Source: Candidatus Enterococcus myersii
GTDB taxonomy: Bacteria > Bacillota > Bacilli > Lactobacillales > Enterococcaceae
Reading direction: 5' to 3'
NCBI RefSeq assembly: GCF_017316025.1
Contig: NZ_JAFLVT010000010.1
Coordinates: 1 to 36,407 of the forward strand
Length of the DNA: 36,407 nucleotides
Below the pieces are notes generated by a model. That model saw only the letters and a list, made by a program, of their open reading frames with translations, was not told the DNA's origin and searched no databases. Below are positions 24,634-32,760 of this stretch, in pieces (within the stretch, counting starts at the first letter, position 1; each line of letters opens with the position of its first letter). The position numbers were made by a program, and so were the translations under genes.

Positions 24634-25257
24634 TTAATTTATAATTATGACCTTAATTTTTTTATCAATGTTAATGTAAACGTCCGCATCGATATTTTCA
24701 GTTGAAACATATTTAATAAGAGTATCATAATTATCTAATTCTGTACTTTCATTAAATGGATATAAGATAAATTCAAAATCCGCCTCATCTATATCTGAGA
24801 ACCATCCAGATATTCCTGAAAAAACCAGATTGTTATCAAAGTCAAAAATAAATATAGGTTTGTTTTCTTTAAAACTGAAAGCAATTTTTTTTATTGAACG
24901 ACTATCGTATGATGAACGTTTATCTTTTCCTCGATAGTCATTAACTTTTTTGAACAATATTTTTATTAAAGGGATCCACAGTATAAAAGTAAATATTATG
25001 GATAGAATAAGAACAAACAAAATAGCTATAGGGATATGAAATGCGATAGGTAGAGAAAAATATTTACTTACTTCTACTATCAGTAAGTAAATGGAATAGT
25101 TTACTATTGAGAAAAACAATAAATATAGGTATTTATCCTCCTTGTTTTCTTTAGAAAAATTAATATAGTCTAATCTAATTAGTAAGAATAAATTGATAAA
25201 ACCAATACCTCCTGAAGTTATTAGCTGATTAATTAAACTAGTTAAAGTATCCATCAT
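24634..25257 (-). CDS. Membrane protein of unknown function, three-helix, beside TIR-caspase pair
   Basis: A 207-aa protein. Hydrophobic segments lie at about residues 14-28, 44-62 and 72-100, followed by a positively charged linker (KKVNDYRGKDKRSSYDSR) and a soluble C-terminal domain of about 90 residues (FSFKENKPIFIFDFDNNLVF...), which the positive-inside rule places in the cytoplasm. It loosely resembles DUF6338-type proteins but I cannot confirm this. It is convergent with the toxin operon (stops meet at 24633/24634) and divergent from the TIR gene across 91 nt. It may be an effector or sensor of the neighbouring defence genes, or independent. Confidence 0.7.
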   Translation of the reverse strand: MMDTLTSLINQLITSGGIGFINLFLLIRLDYINFSKENKEDKYLYLLFFSIVNYSIYLLIVEVSKYFSLPIAFHIPIAILFVLILSIIFTFILWIPLIKILFKKVNDYRGKDKRSSYDSRSIKKIAFSFKENKPIFIFDFDNNLVFSGISGWFSDIDEADFEFILYPFNESTELDNYDTLIKYVSTENIDADVYINIDKKIKVIIIN

Positions 25258-25348
25258 TTTCTTCCTTTCATCATTTTCGTTAATTTATATTTATGATATC
25301 ATGTAATTAAAATAAGATTTCTATTTATTGAGAATATGGAGAAGTAAT

Positions 25349-25732
25349 ATGAAAAGTAAGCGAATTTTCACAAGTTTTGCTATGGAAGATAAGATGTTGC
25401 GAGATTTTCTTATCGGACAACGTAATAATAATCATTCTTCAATTGATTTTACAGACATGTCTGTAAAGCAACCTTGGGATTCAAGTTGGAAAACAAATTG
25501 TAGATCTAGAATCAAAGGCTGCGATGGTATGATTATTATTTTTACAAGAAATACGAAAAATGCAGACGGGCAGCTTTGGGAAATCAAATGTGCTTTAGAC
25601 GAAGGAATTCCAGTTCTCGCCATCTGGGGATATTCATCTGACAAAGGTATTTCTCGTCCAATTGAACTAAGAAATACTGTGATAAAAGACTGGACTTGGG
25701 ATAATATCTCTAATTGGGTTATGGGACTATGA
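25349..25732 (+). CDS. TIR-domain protein (MTH538/ThsB-like), Thoeris sensor
   Basis: A 127-aa single-domain protein of the TIR-like fold seen in Thoeris ThsB. Features are RIFTSFAMEDKMLRDFL (first strand and helix), SIKGCDGMIIIFTRNT-like core strand (residues 54-69), and GQLWEIKCALDEGIPVLAIWG, in which Glu78 sits where the NAD-cleaving Glu of TIR enzymes is expected. Such proteins make a cyclic ADP-ribose signal on phage infection. The start at 25349 follows GGAGAAG; a longer frame from 25328 lacks a site. It lies 1 nt from the caspase gene start, so the pair is an operon. Sequence shows only the fold and Glu; activity is inferred. Confidence 0.85.
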   Translation: MKSKRIFTSFAMEDKMLRDFLIGQRNNNHSSIDFTDMSVKQPWDSSWKTNCRSRIKGCDGMIIIFTRNTKNADGQLWEIKCALDEGIPVLAIWGYSSDKGISRPIELRNTVIKDWTWDNISNWVMGL

Positions 25733-25733
25733 C

Positions 25734-26699
25734 ATGAAGAAAGCTTTAGTAGTAGGAATTGATAATTATGGCGAGGGGAAAAGCTTAAAGGGTTGTGTAA
25801 ATGATGCGCAGGCTATTGCGCAGATTCTGAAGAGACATGCAGATGGGGCTTTAAATTATGATGTAAAATTACAGGAAAACGTACTTACCAAGGATGAATT
25901 AACTGAGCATATACAAAATTTGTTTAAGGGGGACTCAGATTCTGCAATTTTCTTCTACTCAGGACACGGGTATGTGGATGAATATGGAAAAGCATCATTA
26001 GTAACTCCAGATATGTCACCACATACTCCAGGTGTTTCTATGGATGATATATTAATGTGGGCTAATGACTCTAGAATTAATAATAAAATTGTAATTCTAG
26101 ATTGTTGTTTTTCTGGTAATATGGGGAATTTTTCGGGTGATGGAACCAAAACTAGTCTCAATGATGGAGTCACAATACTCACGGCTAGTAAAGCAGATGA
26201 GCTTTCTGTTGAACTTGATGGGCATGGATTATTTACAGCTCTTTTAATAAGTGCACTGGAAGGCGGCGCCTCTGATCTTCTTGGATATATTACACCCGGC
26301 AGTATCTATTCATATATAGATAAAGCTTTGGGGCCTTGGGGGCAAAGACCTGTATTTAAATCCAATGTATCTAGGTTTGATATAATTAGAAAAGTAACGC
26401 CTCCAATTGACGTATCAATATTAAGAGAACTACCTGAGATGTTTAAGTCAAAGGAAATTCCATTAGATCCTTCTTATGAAGAAACTAATACTTTATCTGA
26501 TAAACATGAGGTTATTGAACCATATGCAGATGAAAACAACGTTAAACTTTTTAAAAAATTACAAAAATTAACAAGTAATGGTTTAGTCAAACCAGTTGGA
26601 GAAGATCACATGTACTATGCAGCGATGCGCAAAAAGTCGTGTGAATTAACCTCACTAGGTGAATATTATCTCAAGTTAGCAAAAGAGGAAAGATTTTAA
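25734..26699 (+). CDS. Caspase-like (C14 family) protease, putative Thoeris effector
   Basis: A 321-aa protease. The N-terminal 215 residues form a metacaspase-like domain: KKALVVGIDNY, catalytic His78 in FFYSGHGYVDE, catalytic Cys125 in VILDCCFSGNM, and HGLFTALLISALEGG. The C-terminal 55 residues (LFKKLQKLTSNGLVKP..., LTSLGEYY) look like a winged-helix domain. The pair of TIR sensor and caspase-like protease matches the recently described TIR-caspase (type IV-like) Thoeris layout, in which a TIR-made cyclic nucleotide turns on a protease that kills the infected cell. Starts after the TIR stop with 1 nt between. A strong terminator follows, so the operon has just two genes. Confidence 0.88.
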   Translation: MKKALVVGIDNYGEGKSLKGCVNDAQAIAQILKRHADGALNYDVKLQENVLTKDELTEHIQNLFKGDSDSAIFFYSGHGYVDEYGKASLVTPDMSPHTPGVSMDDILMWANDSRINNKIVILDCCFSGNMGNFSGDGTKTSLNDGVTILTASKADELSVELDGHGLFTALLISALEGGASDLLGYITPGSIYSYIDKALGPWGQRPVFKSNVSRFDIIRKVTPPIDVSILRELPEMFKSKEIPLDPSYEETNTLSDKHEVIEPYADENNVKLFKKLQKLTSNGLVKPVGEDHMYYAAMRKKSCELTSLGEYYLKLAKEERF

Positions 26700-26730
26700 A
26701 AACAAGCATAAATATAATGCTTGTTTTTTT
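26700..26730 (+). terminator. Terminator of the TIR-caspase operon
   Basis: AAACAAGCAT (26700-26709) pairs with ATGCTTGTTT (26717-26726), then T run. The rest of the gap to 26967 is AT-rich with no gene. Confidence 0.9.
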
Positions 26731-26967
26731 ACACAATTAAAATGTACGCGGAATATTTTAGTTTACATAAGATATATTATACAAAGATTAAAATTACTGG
26801 CGAATGTTAAGATTAAGTGCAACTATTCACTGTTATTAGATAAACATCGTTCGTCTTTCGCTTAGCTTTATAATTATATAAAATTCAAAAAATTGTAATT
26901 GTTCGTAAAAACATTTTTATAACAAATGAAATATCCTCTTGAAAATATCATGTAATTCTCGCGTATT

Positions 26968-27391
26968 CTAGTTTGAACTTTTGAGCTGGCGTTTTCCGTG
27001 ACCACGTAATCTCTTAATATCAATAGGAACGATTTTCTTGTATATCCAGGTGTATATCGTTGAAGTATAGACTTTTACACTACGGACAGCATTTGCTATC
27101 TGTTCAGGTGAATATTTCATTTCGAGATACTTCATAATCGTTTTAGTATTGTGTACGGTGGTCTTAGTTGTTGTTCCACAATTTTTCTTACGAATGCGTG
27201 CCATGTTGCCGACACTTGTTGCTTGATATGGCAAACTAGCGAGACTATTCTTCTTTCTTTGCTCGGACCCACGTTTGATATCTCTAGAGATCGTTGACCT
27301 ATGTCGATCCAATCAACGTACTATCTCGGTTTGAGAACAAATACGCTTCTATTTGTCCACGCTCTTCAGCTGACAGATGAACATAGTTCAT
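26968..27391 (-). pseudogene. IS30-family transposase remnant
   Basis: Starting at 27391 on the minus strand the frame reads MNYVHLSAEERGQIEAYLF, then breaks (frameshift or loss near 27310). It resumes as MDRHRSTISRDIKRGS and runs through YSPEQIANAVR and STIYTWIY to RLRGHGKRQ. This is the N-terminal HTH half of an IS30 transposase; the whole DDE catalytic half (about 200 residues) is missing. Confidence 0.85.
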
Positions 27392-27416
27392 AATTCAATG
27401 CCCCCATCTCAAAATA

Positions 27417-27474
27417 TATAGATAGAGAATGAAAGTTCCCATTTTACATATGGGGTGACTATTCTCTATCTATA
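27417..27474. repeat. Hairpin with 14-bp perfect arms near the IS30 remnant
   Basis: TATAGATAGAGAAT (27417-27430) and ATTCTCTATCTATA (27461-27474), with CCCAT/ATGGG inside. It may be an IS30 end or a bidirectional terminator for the reductase gene. Confidence 0.55.
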
Positions 27475-27491
27475 CTTATTTTTAAGGAATA

Positions 27492-28487
27492 TTATTTCGT
27501 AATATCTATAACTGTTCTACCAAGATGTCTCCCCTCTTTTAACAATTGAATTGTATCGGGAAGTTCGTTTAATGAGATCTCAGTGAATAGAGTACTGTCC
27601 GTTATTTTCCATTCTTTGGCCATTTTCGCCCAGATCATTTGTCTAAAATCTTGCGATATATTTACTGAATCAATACCAATAAGATTTATTCCACGCAATA
27701 TGAACGGTAAGACAGTTGTATTTAATTTAATCCCTCCGGCATTTCCGCATAGAGATGCACTTCCTTGATAACATATATACGGAAGTAAATTTGAAACTAG
27801 TTCTCCTCCTACAGTGTCTAAAATGTAATTAAAAGTTTGCTTAGCCAATGGCTTTTTTGTGAACTCAAAATCGCTCAGGAGAATAACTTTTTGCGCACCT
27901 AATTCCTTGGCAACTTGGATCTGATTTTCTTTTCTAACCAATGCAGTAATATTTTTGTATCCAGCTTGGGATAAGATTTTTAGTGCGATACTACCTACTC
28001 CACCTGTAGCTCCAGTCACTAGAATAGCTTGATCAAGAGACGGATTCATTCCATTTTTTTCTAATTCAAAAATGGAAAGAGCTGAGGTTAAACCAGCAGT
28101 ACCAAAAATCATGGCTTCCTTCATCGATAAGTTTTCAGGTAACCGTACGATCCATGAAGAAGGTACTCTAGCATATTCTGAAAAACCTCCAGTATGCGTC
28201 ATTCCCATATCATAGCCAGTGACTAGGACTTGCTGCCCCTTAGTATAATTAGGATCTGCAGACTCTTCAATTGTTCCACTTAAATCGATTCCTGGAATCA
28301 TAGGATAATTTCGTATAACGCCGCCATTCTTTTGGACAGCTAACATATCTTTGTAATTAACTGAAGAATATGCGACTTTTATCAAAACTTCTCCATCGTC
28401 CAACGCATCTTTCTTCGTGTGCTCTTCTACTTGATAACTGACGTCCCCATTATTTTCTCTCACAATCAATGCTTTAAATGTATCCAT
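27492..28487 (-). CDS. Medium-chain NADPH-dependent reductase, YhdH/AcuI (acrylyl-CoA reductase-like)
   Basis: A 331-aa zinc-independent quinone-oxidoreductase-type enzyme of the YhdH/YhfP branch. Motifs seen are SSVNYKDML, IPGIDLSGTI, GFSEYARVP, FGTAGLTSALSI and the NADPH loop VTGATGGVGSIA, typical of the family. Family members reduce acryloyl-CoA or similar electrophilic enones using NADPH. The start is set at 28487 (MDTFKALIV), with AAAGGAA 8 nt before it, rather than the longer frame from 28538. It is divergent from a MarR regulator whose likely operator is in the shared 105-bp gap, so it is probably induced by an electrophile. Confidence 0.9.
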   Translation of the reverse strand: MDTFKALIVRENNGDVSYQVEEHTKKDALDDGEVLIKVAYSSVNYKDMLAVQKNGGVIRNYPMIPGIDLSGTIEESADPNYTKGQQVLVTGYDMGMTHTGGFSEYARVPSSWIVRLPENLSMKEAMIFGTAGLTSALSIFELEKNGMNPSLDQAILVTGATGGVGSIALKILSQAGYKNITALVRKENQIQVAKELGAQKVILLSDFEFTKKPLAKQTFNYILDTVGGELVSNLLPYICYQGSASLCGNAGGIKLNTTVLPFILRGINLIGIDSVNISQDFRQMIWAKMAKEWKITDSTLFTEISLNELPDTIQLLKEGRHLGRTVIDITK

Positions 28488-28531
28488 ACTCAAAATTCCT
28501 TTTTCAACAAAATAGTTTTGTGCCAAAAATG

Positions 28532-28567
28532 TTTTCAATCAGAACTTAACATGATACTATAGTTCTG
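28532..28567. promoter_or_regulatory. Shared promoter/operator between reductase and MarR genes
   Basis: CAGAACT (28540-28546) and AGTTCTG (28561-28567) are inverted copies 14 nt apart; outer AATC/GATT pairs extend the symmetry. For marR, TTTTCA (28532-28537), 17 nt and TACTAT (28555-28560) form a promoter inside it. Confidence 0.6.
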
Positions 28568-28592
28568 TCAATGATTACTGGAGGGATTTATC

Positions 28593-29018
28593 ATGGTAGA
28601 CAATTGTATGAATTATTTATTGAGTGTTACCCAACATAAAGTTTTCAAGTATTATAGTAAATTATTAGAAAGACAAGGGATTACGTCTGCACAGGCCGGT
28701 GTCTTAACCTACATATGGTCCGTACCAGATAATAAAACTACGCCTAAGGAGATAGGGAAAAAACTTCACTTAGAGGCACCAACGGTTTCTGGGATTTTAG
28801 ATAAAATGCAAAAATTAGACCTGATTAATAGAGAAGTTGATCCCGATAATAGAAGGATAATATTTGTAACACCAACTAATAAGGCCAATCAAATGAAAAC
28901 TTCGATTAAAAGTACGACTGAAGAAATGAATCAACAGGTCCTCAAAGATTTTTCATCAGAAGAAGCAGAATTATTGAAACAATTTTTGACCAAACTTATT
29001 CATTCTGAAATCAAATAG
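28593..29018 (+). CDS. MarR-family transcriptional regulator
   Basis: A 141-aa winged-helix regulator: LLERQGITSAQAGVLTYIW (first helices), TPKEIGKKLHLEAPTVSGIL (recognition helix), LINREVDPDNRRI (wing with Asp-x-Arg). The ATG at 28593 has GGAGGG 6 nt upstream. It is divergent from the reductase; the inverted repeat between them suggests it represses both. It has one Cys (Cys5) near the N-terminus, so a redox-sensing role is possible but unproven. A hairpin follows. Confidence 0.92.
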   Translation: MVDNCMNYLLSVTQHKVFKYYSKLLERQGITSAQAGVLTYIWSVPDNKTTPKEIGKKLHLEAPTVSGILDKMQKLDLINREVDPDNRRIIFVTPTNKANQMKTSIKSTTEEMNQQVLKDFSSEEAELLKQFLTKLIHSEIK

Positions 29019-29069
29019 GTTCATAATTAACTACCAGAAAAAGTGCGATTCAGTGATAATATAACAAAA

Positions 29070-29096
29070 ACACCCAGCAGAGATTTGCTGAGTGTT
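29070..29096 (+). terminator. Hairpin after marR
   Basis: ACACCCAGCA (29070-29079) pairs with TGCTGAGTGT (29086-29095), one mismatch. The T tract is poor, so it is a weak terminator. The remaining gap to 29285 shows no gene. Confidence 0.6.
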
Positions 29097-29285
29097 GAAC
29101 TTTATTCTGCTATCTGGGAGTTGTCAATGGTAAATAGCTTTAAATCGGGATGGGTTCTGCATTGTTATATTTATGTTAACTAAATTCTCGTTAACATGAA
29201 TATAATCGACTTAGCTAGATTAATCTAAACGATTGTCTGTATTGATGACGAAGCTAATTAATTATTAAGTGATTCAAAAAAGAAA

Positions 29286-29900
29286 TCATACAATTAGTTG
29301 GTCGATGTCTTTTTTTATTCGGTAAATTGTTTGCCTAGTCACATTGTAGTCTTTTGCAATTTTAGCAATCGCAACACCCTTTTTAAGATCTTCAACGATG
29401 CTTTTATAAACAAGGCGACGTTGGGGATCTTTTGTGTCTGCACTATACAGCTTAGGACGTCCTTTATAAACACCATTCGCTTTTGCAATCTTAATTCCTT
29501 GGGCCTGGCGTCGTTTAGATTCAGAACGTTCTTGCTCAGCAATCATGGCTAAGATTTGAATGATTAAGTCTTTGATGAATTTATCCAGGAGAGGATTTCC
29601 GATTGCTTCAGCCATGATTGGTAAACTGGTGATAATAAGTCGCACATTCTTCTTCTTTAGATAATTAACTGAATCGATAATCTCGTCATAATTTCGTCCA
29701 AGTCGATCAATGGCTTCTACAATAAAAATATCTTGCTCTCTGACAAAATCTAAAGCTTCCTGAAAAATTGGCCGATGACTGATAGTTGCTCCGGATTGCT
29801 TTTCTATAAAAATTTTTTCAGCGCCAAACTTTTCCATTTCTTCAATTTGGCGTTGTTCATTTTGATCGATGGATGAAACTCGAATATAAGCAATTTTCAA
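29286..29900 (-). CDS. Serine recombinase, resolvase family (second copy type)
   Basis: A 204-aa resolvase with YIRVSS (nucleophile Ser9), [13 protein letters not shown], and the [20 protein letters not shown] joint before the C-terminal HTH ([17 protein letters not shown]). The frame is intact. The debris at 8131 is a relative. The upstream gap (29901-30166) holds ACGCCA (29948) and TGGCGT-like (30006) inverted hexamers that could be part of its recombination site. It is likely part of an old transposon or plasmid segment. Confidence 0.92.
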   Translation of the reverse strand: MKIAYIRVSSIDQNEQRQIEEMEKFGAEKIFIEKQSGATISHRPIFQEALDFVREQDIFIVEAIDRLGRNYDEIIDSVNYLKKKNVRLIITSLPIMAEAIGNPLLDKFIKDLIIQILAMIAEQERSESKRRQAQGIKIAKANGVYKGRPKLYSADTKDPQRRLVYKSIVEDLKKGVAIAKIAKDYNVTRQTIYRIKKDIDQLIV

Positions 29901-30166
29901 ATTTATTTCCTACTTTTCTTAAATATTTAAAACACACCCTAATCATACGCCAGAACGCTAGATGTCATTTTTAGTTTTAAATGGCGCCTTTTACACTATA
30001 ATAATTGGCGTTATCACAATCCGATAACTAAACTATCCCTTGTTGCTTCTATAACATCGATAGTAATAGTATTTAACTGATTATTTTCCAGTATCCGATG
30101 AATTTGGGCAAGCAGCCTATGCAGTAATCTAAAATACCCTTTCGTGATTTTTTACAATACTAATAA

Positions 30167-30646
30167 TTGCTTCATAGTCAGAAAGATCTTCCATTTTTAG
30201 ATCAAAACCTAGATCTGACAATTTTATTCAATAATATGATGGGTTTAGTTCCTTTTCTAGGAATGGAAGATTGCCTCTCCGGAAAAAGTGCCTTATTCAT
30301 TAATAACTCTAACTTGGTCATCGAACTAAAAGAATCCATGAGTGCGAACCAGTTGAATGGTTATAAGCGCCGATTTGGCAAATCCGACTCGGTTGTTCTA
30401 GACGAATTAGGTTATGCACCATTTGACCAAATAGGAAGCGAGATACTATTTAATCTTCTCTCGAATCGGACGACTGTCGGTTTGATGACCATCACGACAA
30501 ACCTGTCCTTTGATCGCTGGGAAGAAACGTTTAAAGATCTCATAATTACAGCAACAATGGTAGATCGCTTGACTCACCGGGTTCATGTGTTGGATTTCCA
30601 TGGTCCATCTTTTCGTGCAGAAGACATAAAGAAATGGTTAAACTAA
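30167..30646 (+). pseudogene. IS21-family IstB helper ATPase, 3' fragment
   Basis: The C-terminal part of IstB is clear: VVLDELGYAPFDQIGSEILF (Walker B and neighbourhood), MTITTNLSFDRWEETF, MVDRLTHRVHVLDFHGPSFR. The N-terminal third, including Walker A (GxxGxGKT), is not recognisable and the reading frame there looks shifted. No IstA gene is nearby. The transcript would converge on the histidine kinase gene, whose stop overlaps it by 4 nt. Confidence 0.85.
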
Positions 30647-31986
30647 TTTTGGCCCCCCTTTTCAGGTACGTTTAACAACTTTGCAACAGAACCTTTTAGT
30701 CCGCTAACTTTAAATATAGTCAATTTTTCGTTTTTAATTAATGAAATTCTTGCATTATGAATTGCAAGGATTTCAGACACAATTGTCAGACCCAAACCAC
30801 TTCCTTTGGGATTTTTAGTTGAAAAGGGCATTAAAATATCAGGATAATTTTCTAAATTTACTATTTGTCCATCATTTTTAAATAATATGGTACATTCTCT
30901 ATTTTCTTGACTAATTTCAATTGAAATGTAGTCCTTTGAATAATTTATTTGGTTTTGAATTATGTTCTCTAAAAATATATTTAATAAATTTTCGTAACCA
31001 CTAATGTAAAAAGAACATTCCGGGTTGAAATTAATTTTTTTCTCTGATATGGACTCAAACAATTCAATATGTTTTTGAATTAAGGCAGATAAGTTTATTG
31101 ACTCTTTGTACTTTCCTTTTTCCTTTTCATTTGCAACTTCAGACAGTCTTAGAAGTTCATTTGTTTTTTGTTCAATCCGCAGTATTTGAGTATCAATTAC
31201 TTTTAAGGTTTCTTTGAGTGTTCCTTTAGGGTGAATTCCCGAGAGTGCAGCATTTGTGTACCCCTTTATTATCATAGTTGGAGTTTTTATTTCATGAGAG
31301 ACAAATCGAATAATGGATTGTTGTGTAGCATCTTTTTCGGTCAACCTTCTTTTTAATTTGTTAAAGGACGAGACCAACGAGGTAATATCTTCATCTTTAG
31401 AATGAACAACGATATCTTCAGAATCATATACATCTTCAGAAAGTCTTTTGGATTGTTCATTAACCTTTGAGATATTTCTATATAATTGCGTTGATAGGTT
31501 GACAAAAAAAGCGATCGCAATACTAAATATAACGAGTAAAAAAGCTAAAAATATAAATAATATCTTTGCCATTATTTCTAAGTAAATATCTCGTATCAAG
31601 GAGTATTTATATATCTGTTCCCCATTTACCGTATCTAGTTCAATCATAATTAACAATCTTTTATCATTTATTTTTTCTCGATAAATCTTTTTTGGCTCCG
31701 TTTGTTTTTTCTCTAAACTTTCAACAAGCTTTTTTACCTCATCTCCATGAATTGCTTCGACAACATCAATATTATTTGTAGTGACTCCAACAATCCATTC
31801 ATTTTTAATGCCAAGTGCTTTGTTTTTTTTATAAGTGTATTCATCTATTACTCTATCTTCAAAAATATTTTCAAAGTATACATAAGAAAAGAAAAATAAA
31901 ATTCCGAAACCGAATATAAAAACCATCGAGAACACGAGAATAAGAATTTTAATAGATCGATTACTTAACCAAGAACTTTTTTTCAT
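30643..31986 (-). CDS. Sensor histidine kinase
   Basis: A 447-aa membrane kinase: TM1 about residues 12-36, an extracellular sensor of about 100 residues (37-135), TM2 about 138-163, HAMP (to about 218), then HisKA with the phosphoacceptor His231 in FVSHEIKTP, and the HATPase domain with the G box KGSGLGLTIV near the C-terminus; the N box (NIIQNQINYS) is somewhat degenerate. It forms an operon with the response regulator upstream (4-nt overlap). The gene order, divergent from the YfcC transporter, suggests the pair regulates the transporter/opine genes; the signal is unknown. Confidence 0.9.
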   Translation of the reverse strand: MKKSSWLSNRSIKILILVFSMVFIFGFGILFFFSYVYFENIFEDRVIDEYTYKKNKALGIKNEWIVGVTTNNIDVVEAIHGDEVKKLVESLEKKQTEPKKIYREKINDKRLLIMIELDTVNGEQIYKYSLIRDIYLEIMAKILFIFLAFLLVIFSIAIAFFVNLSTQLYRNISKVNEQSKRLSEDVYDSEDIVVHSKDEDITSLVSSFNKLKRRLTEKDATQQSIIRFVSHEIKTPTMIIKGYTNAALSGIHPKGTLKETLKVIDTQILRIEQKTNELLRLSEVANEKEKGKYKESINLSALIQKHIELFESISEKKINFNPECSFYISGYENLLNIFLENIIQNQINYSKDYISIEISQENRECTILFKNDGQIVNLENYPDILMPFSTKNPKGSGLGLTIVSEILAIHNARISLIKNEKLTIFKVSGLKGSVAKLLNVPEKGGQN

Positions 31987-32630
31987 TTATTTAACCTATA
32001 ACCATACCCATAAATCGTATCTATAATGAGATGAGGCAATTTCTTTCGAATATTTTTTATTTGGTTATCAATGGAGCGATCACTGACATATTCTCCACTA
32101 TCCCAGACATGCTCCAACAATTGTTCTCTCGCAAGTGCTATTCCAAGATTATTTATTAAATACTTCAACAATTCATATTCTTTAGTACTCAAAAATATGG
32201 CTTCATTATTTTCCTGAATTAAACGTTTTTCTAAATCAATTGTGTATCCAGAAATTGAAAGGATACTTTTTTTTGTGTTCAGTGATTTTGTCTGTCTGAT
32301 TCTGTAAATAAGCTCTTGGGGTAAGAATGGTTTAATAATGTAGTCGTCTGCACCAAGCTCTAATCCTTTTACACGATCTAGACTAGAAGATTTTGCAGAG
32401 ATAATAATCGTTGGTACTTCAGGGTAGTTTTTCTTCGTAAATTTTACTAAATCGAGCCCATCACCATCCGGCAAACAAAGGTCAATGACAAACACGGAGC
32501 AATTACCATTTATTGTATTAAGTGCTGTTGTATAGTCTGAGCATGTTACAACCTTCCATTGTTCACTTTCCAAATAGAATGTGAGCAGATTAACGATTTC
32601 GGGATCATCTTCAATCAAAAGTACTTCCAT
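31983..32630 (-). CDS. OmpR-family response regulator
   Basis: A 215-aa regulator with a receiver domain (acidic pocket Asp8-Asp9, phosphoacceptor Asp50 in FVIDLCLPDGDG, Lys in IIISAKSS) and a winged-helix output domain (EYELLKYLI, VSDRSIDNQIKNIRKKL, IYGYGYRLN). I start at 32630 (MEVLLIEDD), where GGAGGG lies 7 nt before the ATG, rather than at TTG 32648, which overlaps the ribosome site. It probably binds the TTTATACAT repeats in the gap just upstream (32651-32702), which lie before both its own gene and the divergent transporter gene. Confidence 0.9.
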   Translation of the reverse strand: MEVLLIEDDPEIVNLLTFYLESEQWKVVTCSDYTTALNTINGNCSVFVIDLCLPDGDGLDLVKFTKKNYPEVPTIIISAKSSSLDRVKGLELGADDYIIKPFLPQELIYRIRQTKSLNTKKSILSISGYTIDLEKRLIQENNEAIFLSTKEYELLKYLINNLGIALAREQLLEHVWDSGEYVSDRSIDNQIKNIRKKLPHLIIDTIYGYGYRLNK

Positions 32631-32650
32631 CTTTTCTCCCTCCGACAACT

Positions 32651-32702
32651 TTTATACATTTCACAAGATTTTATACATTTCCAACACATTAATTATACAT
32701 TA
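32651..32702. promoter_or_regulatory. Triple TATACAT repeat in the regulator-transporter gap
   Basis: TATACAT occurs at 32653-32659, 32672-32678 and 32694-32700, 19 and 22 nt apart (about two helical turns); the first two are part of identical TTTATACATTTC blocks. Such same-face direct repeats are typical of OmpR-family binding sites. Confidence 0.55.
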
Positions 32703-32760
32703 AGGAGTTATGATATTAAACAAGGAAAGCGCTTTCCCAAAAAAAACTAGGAGATATGTT

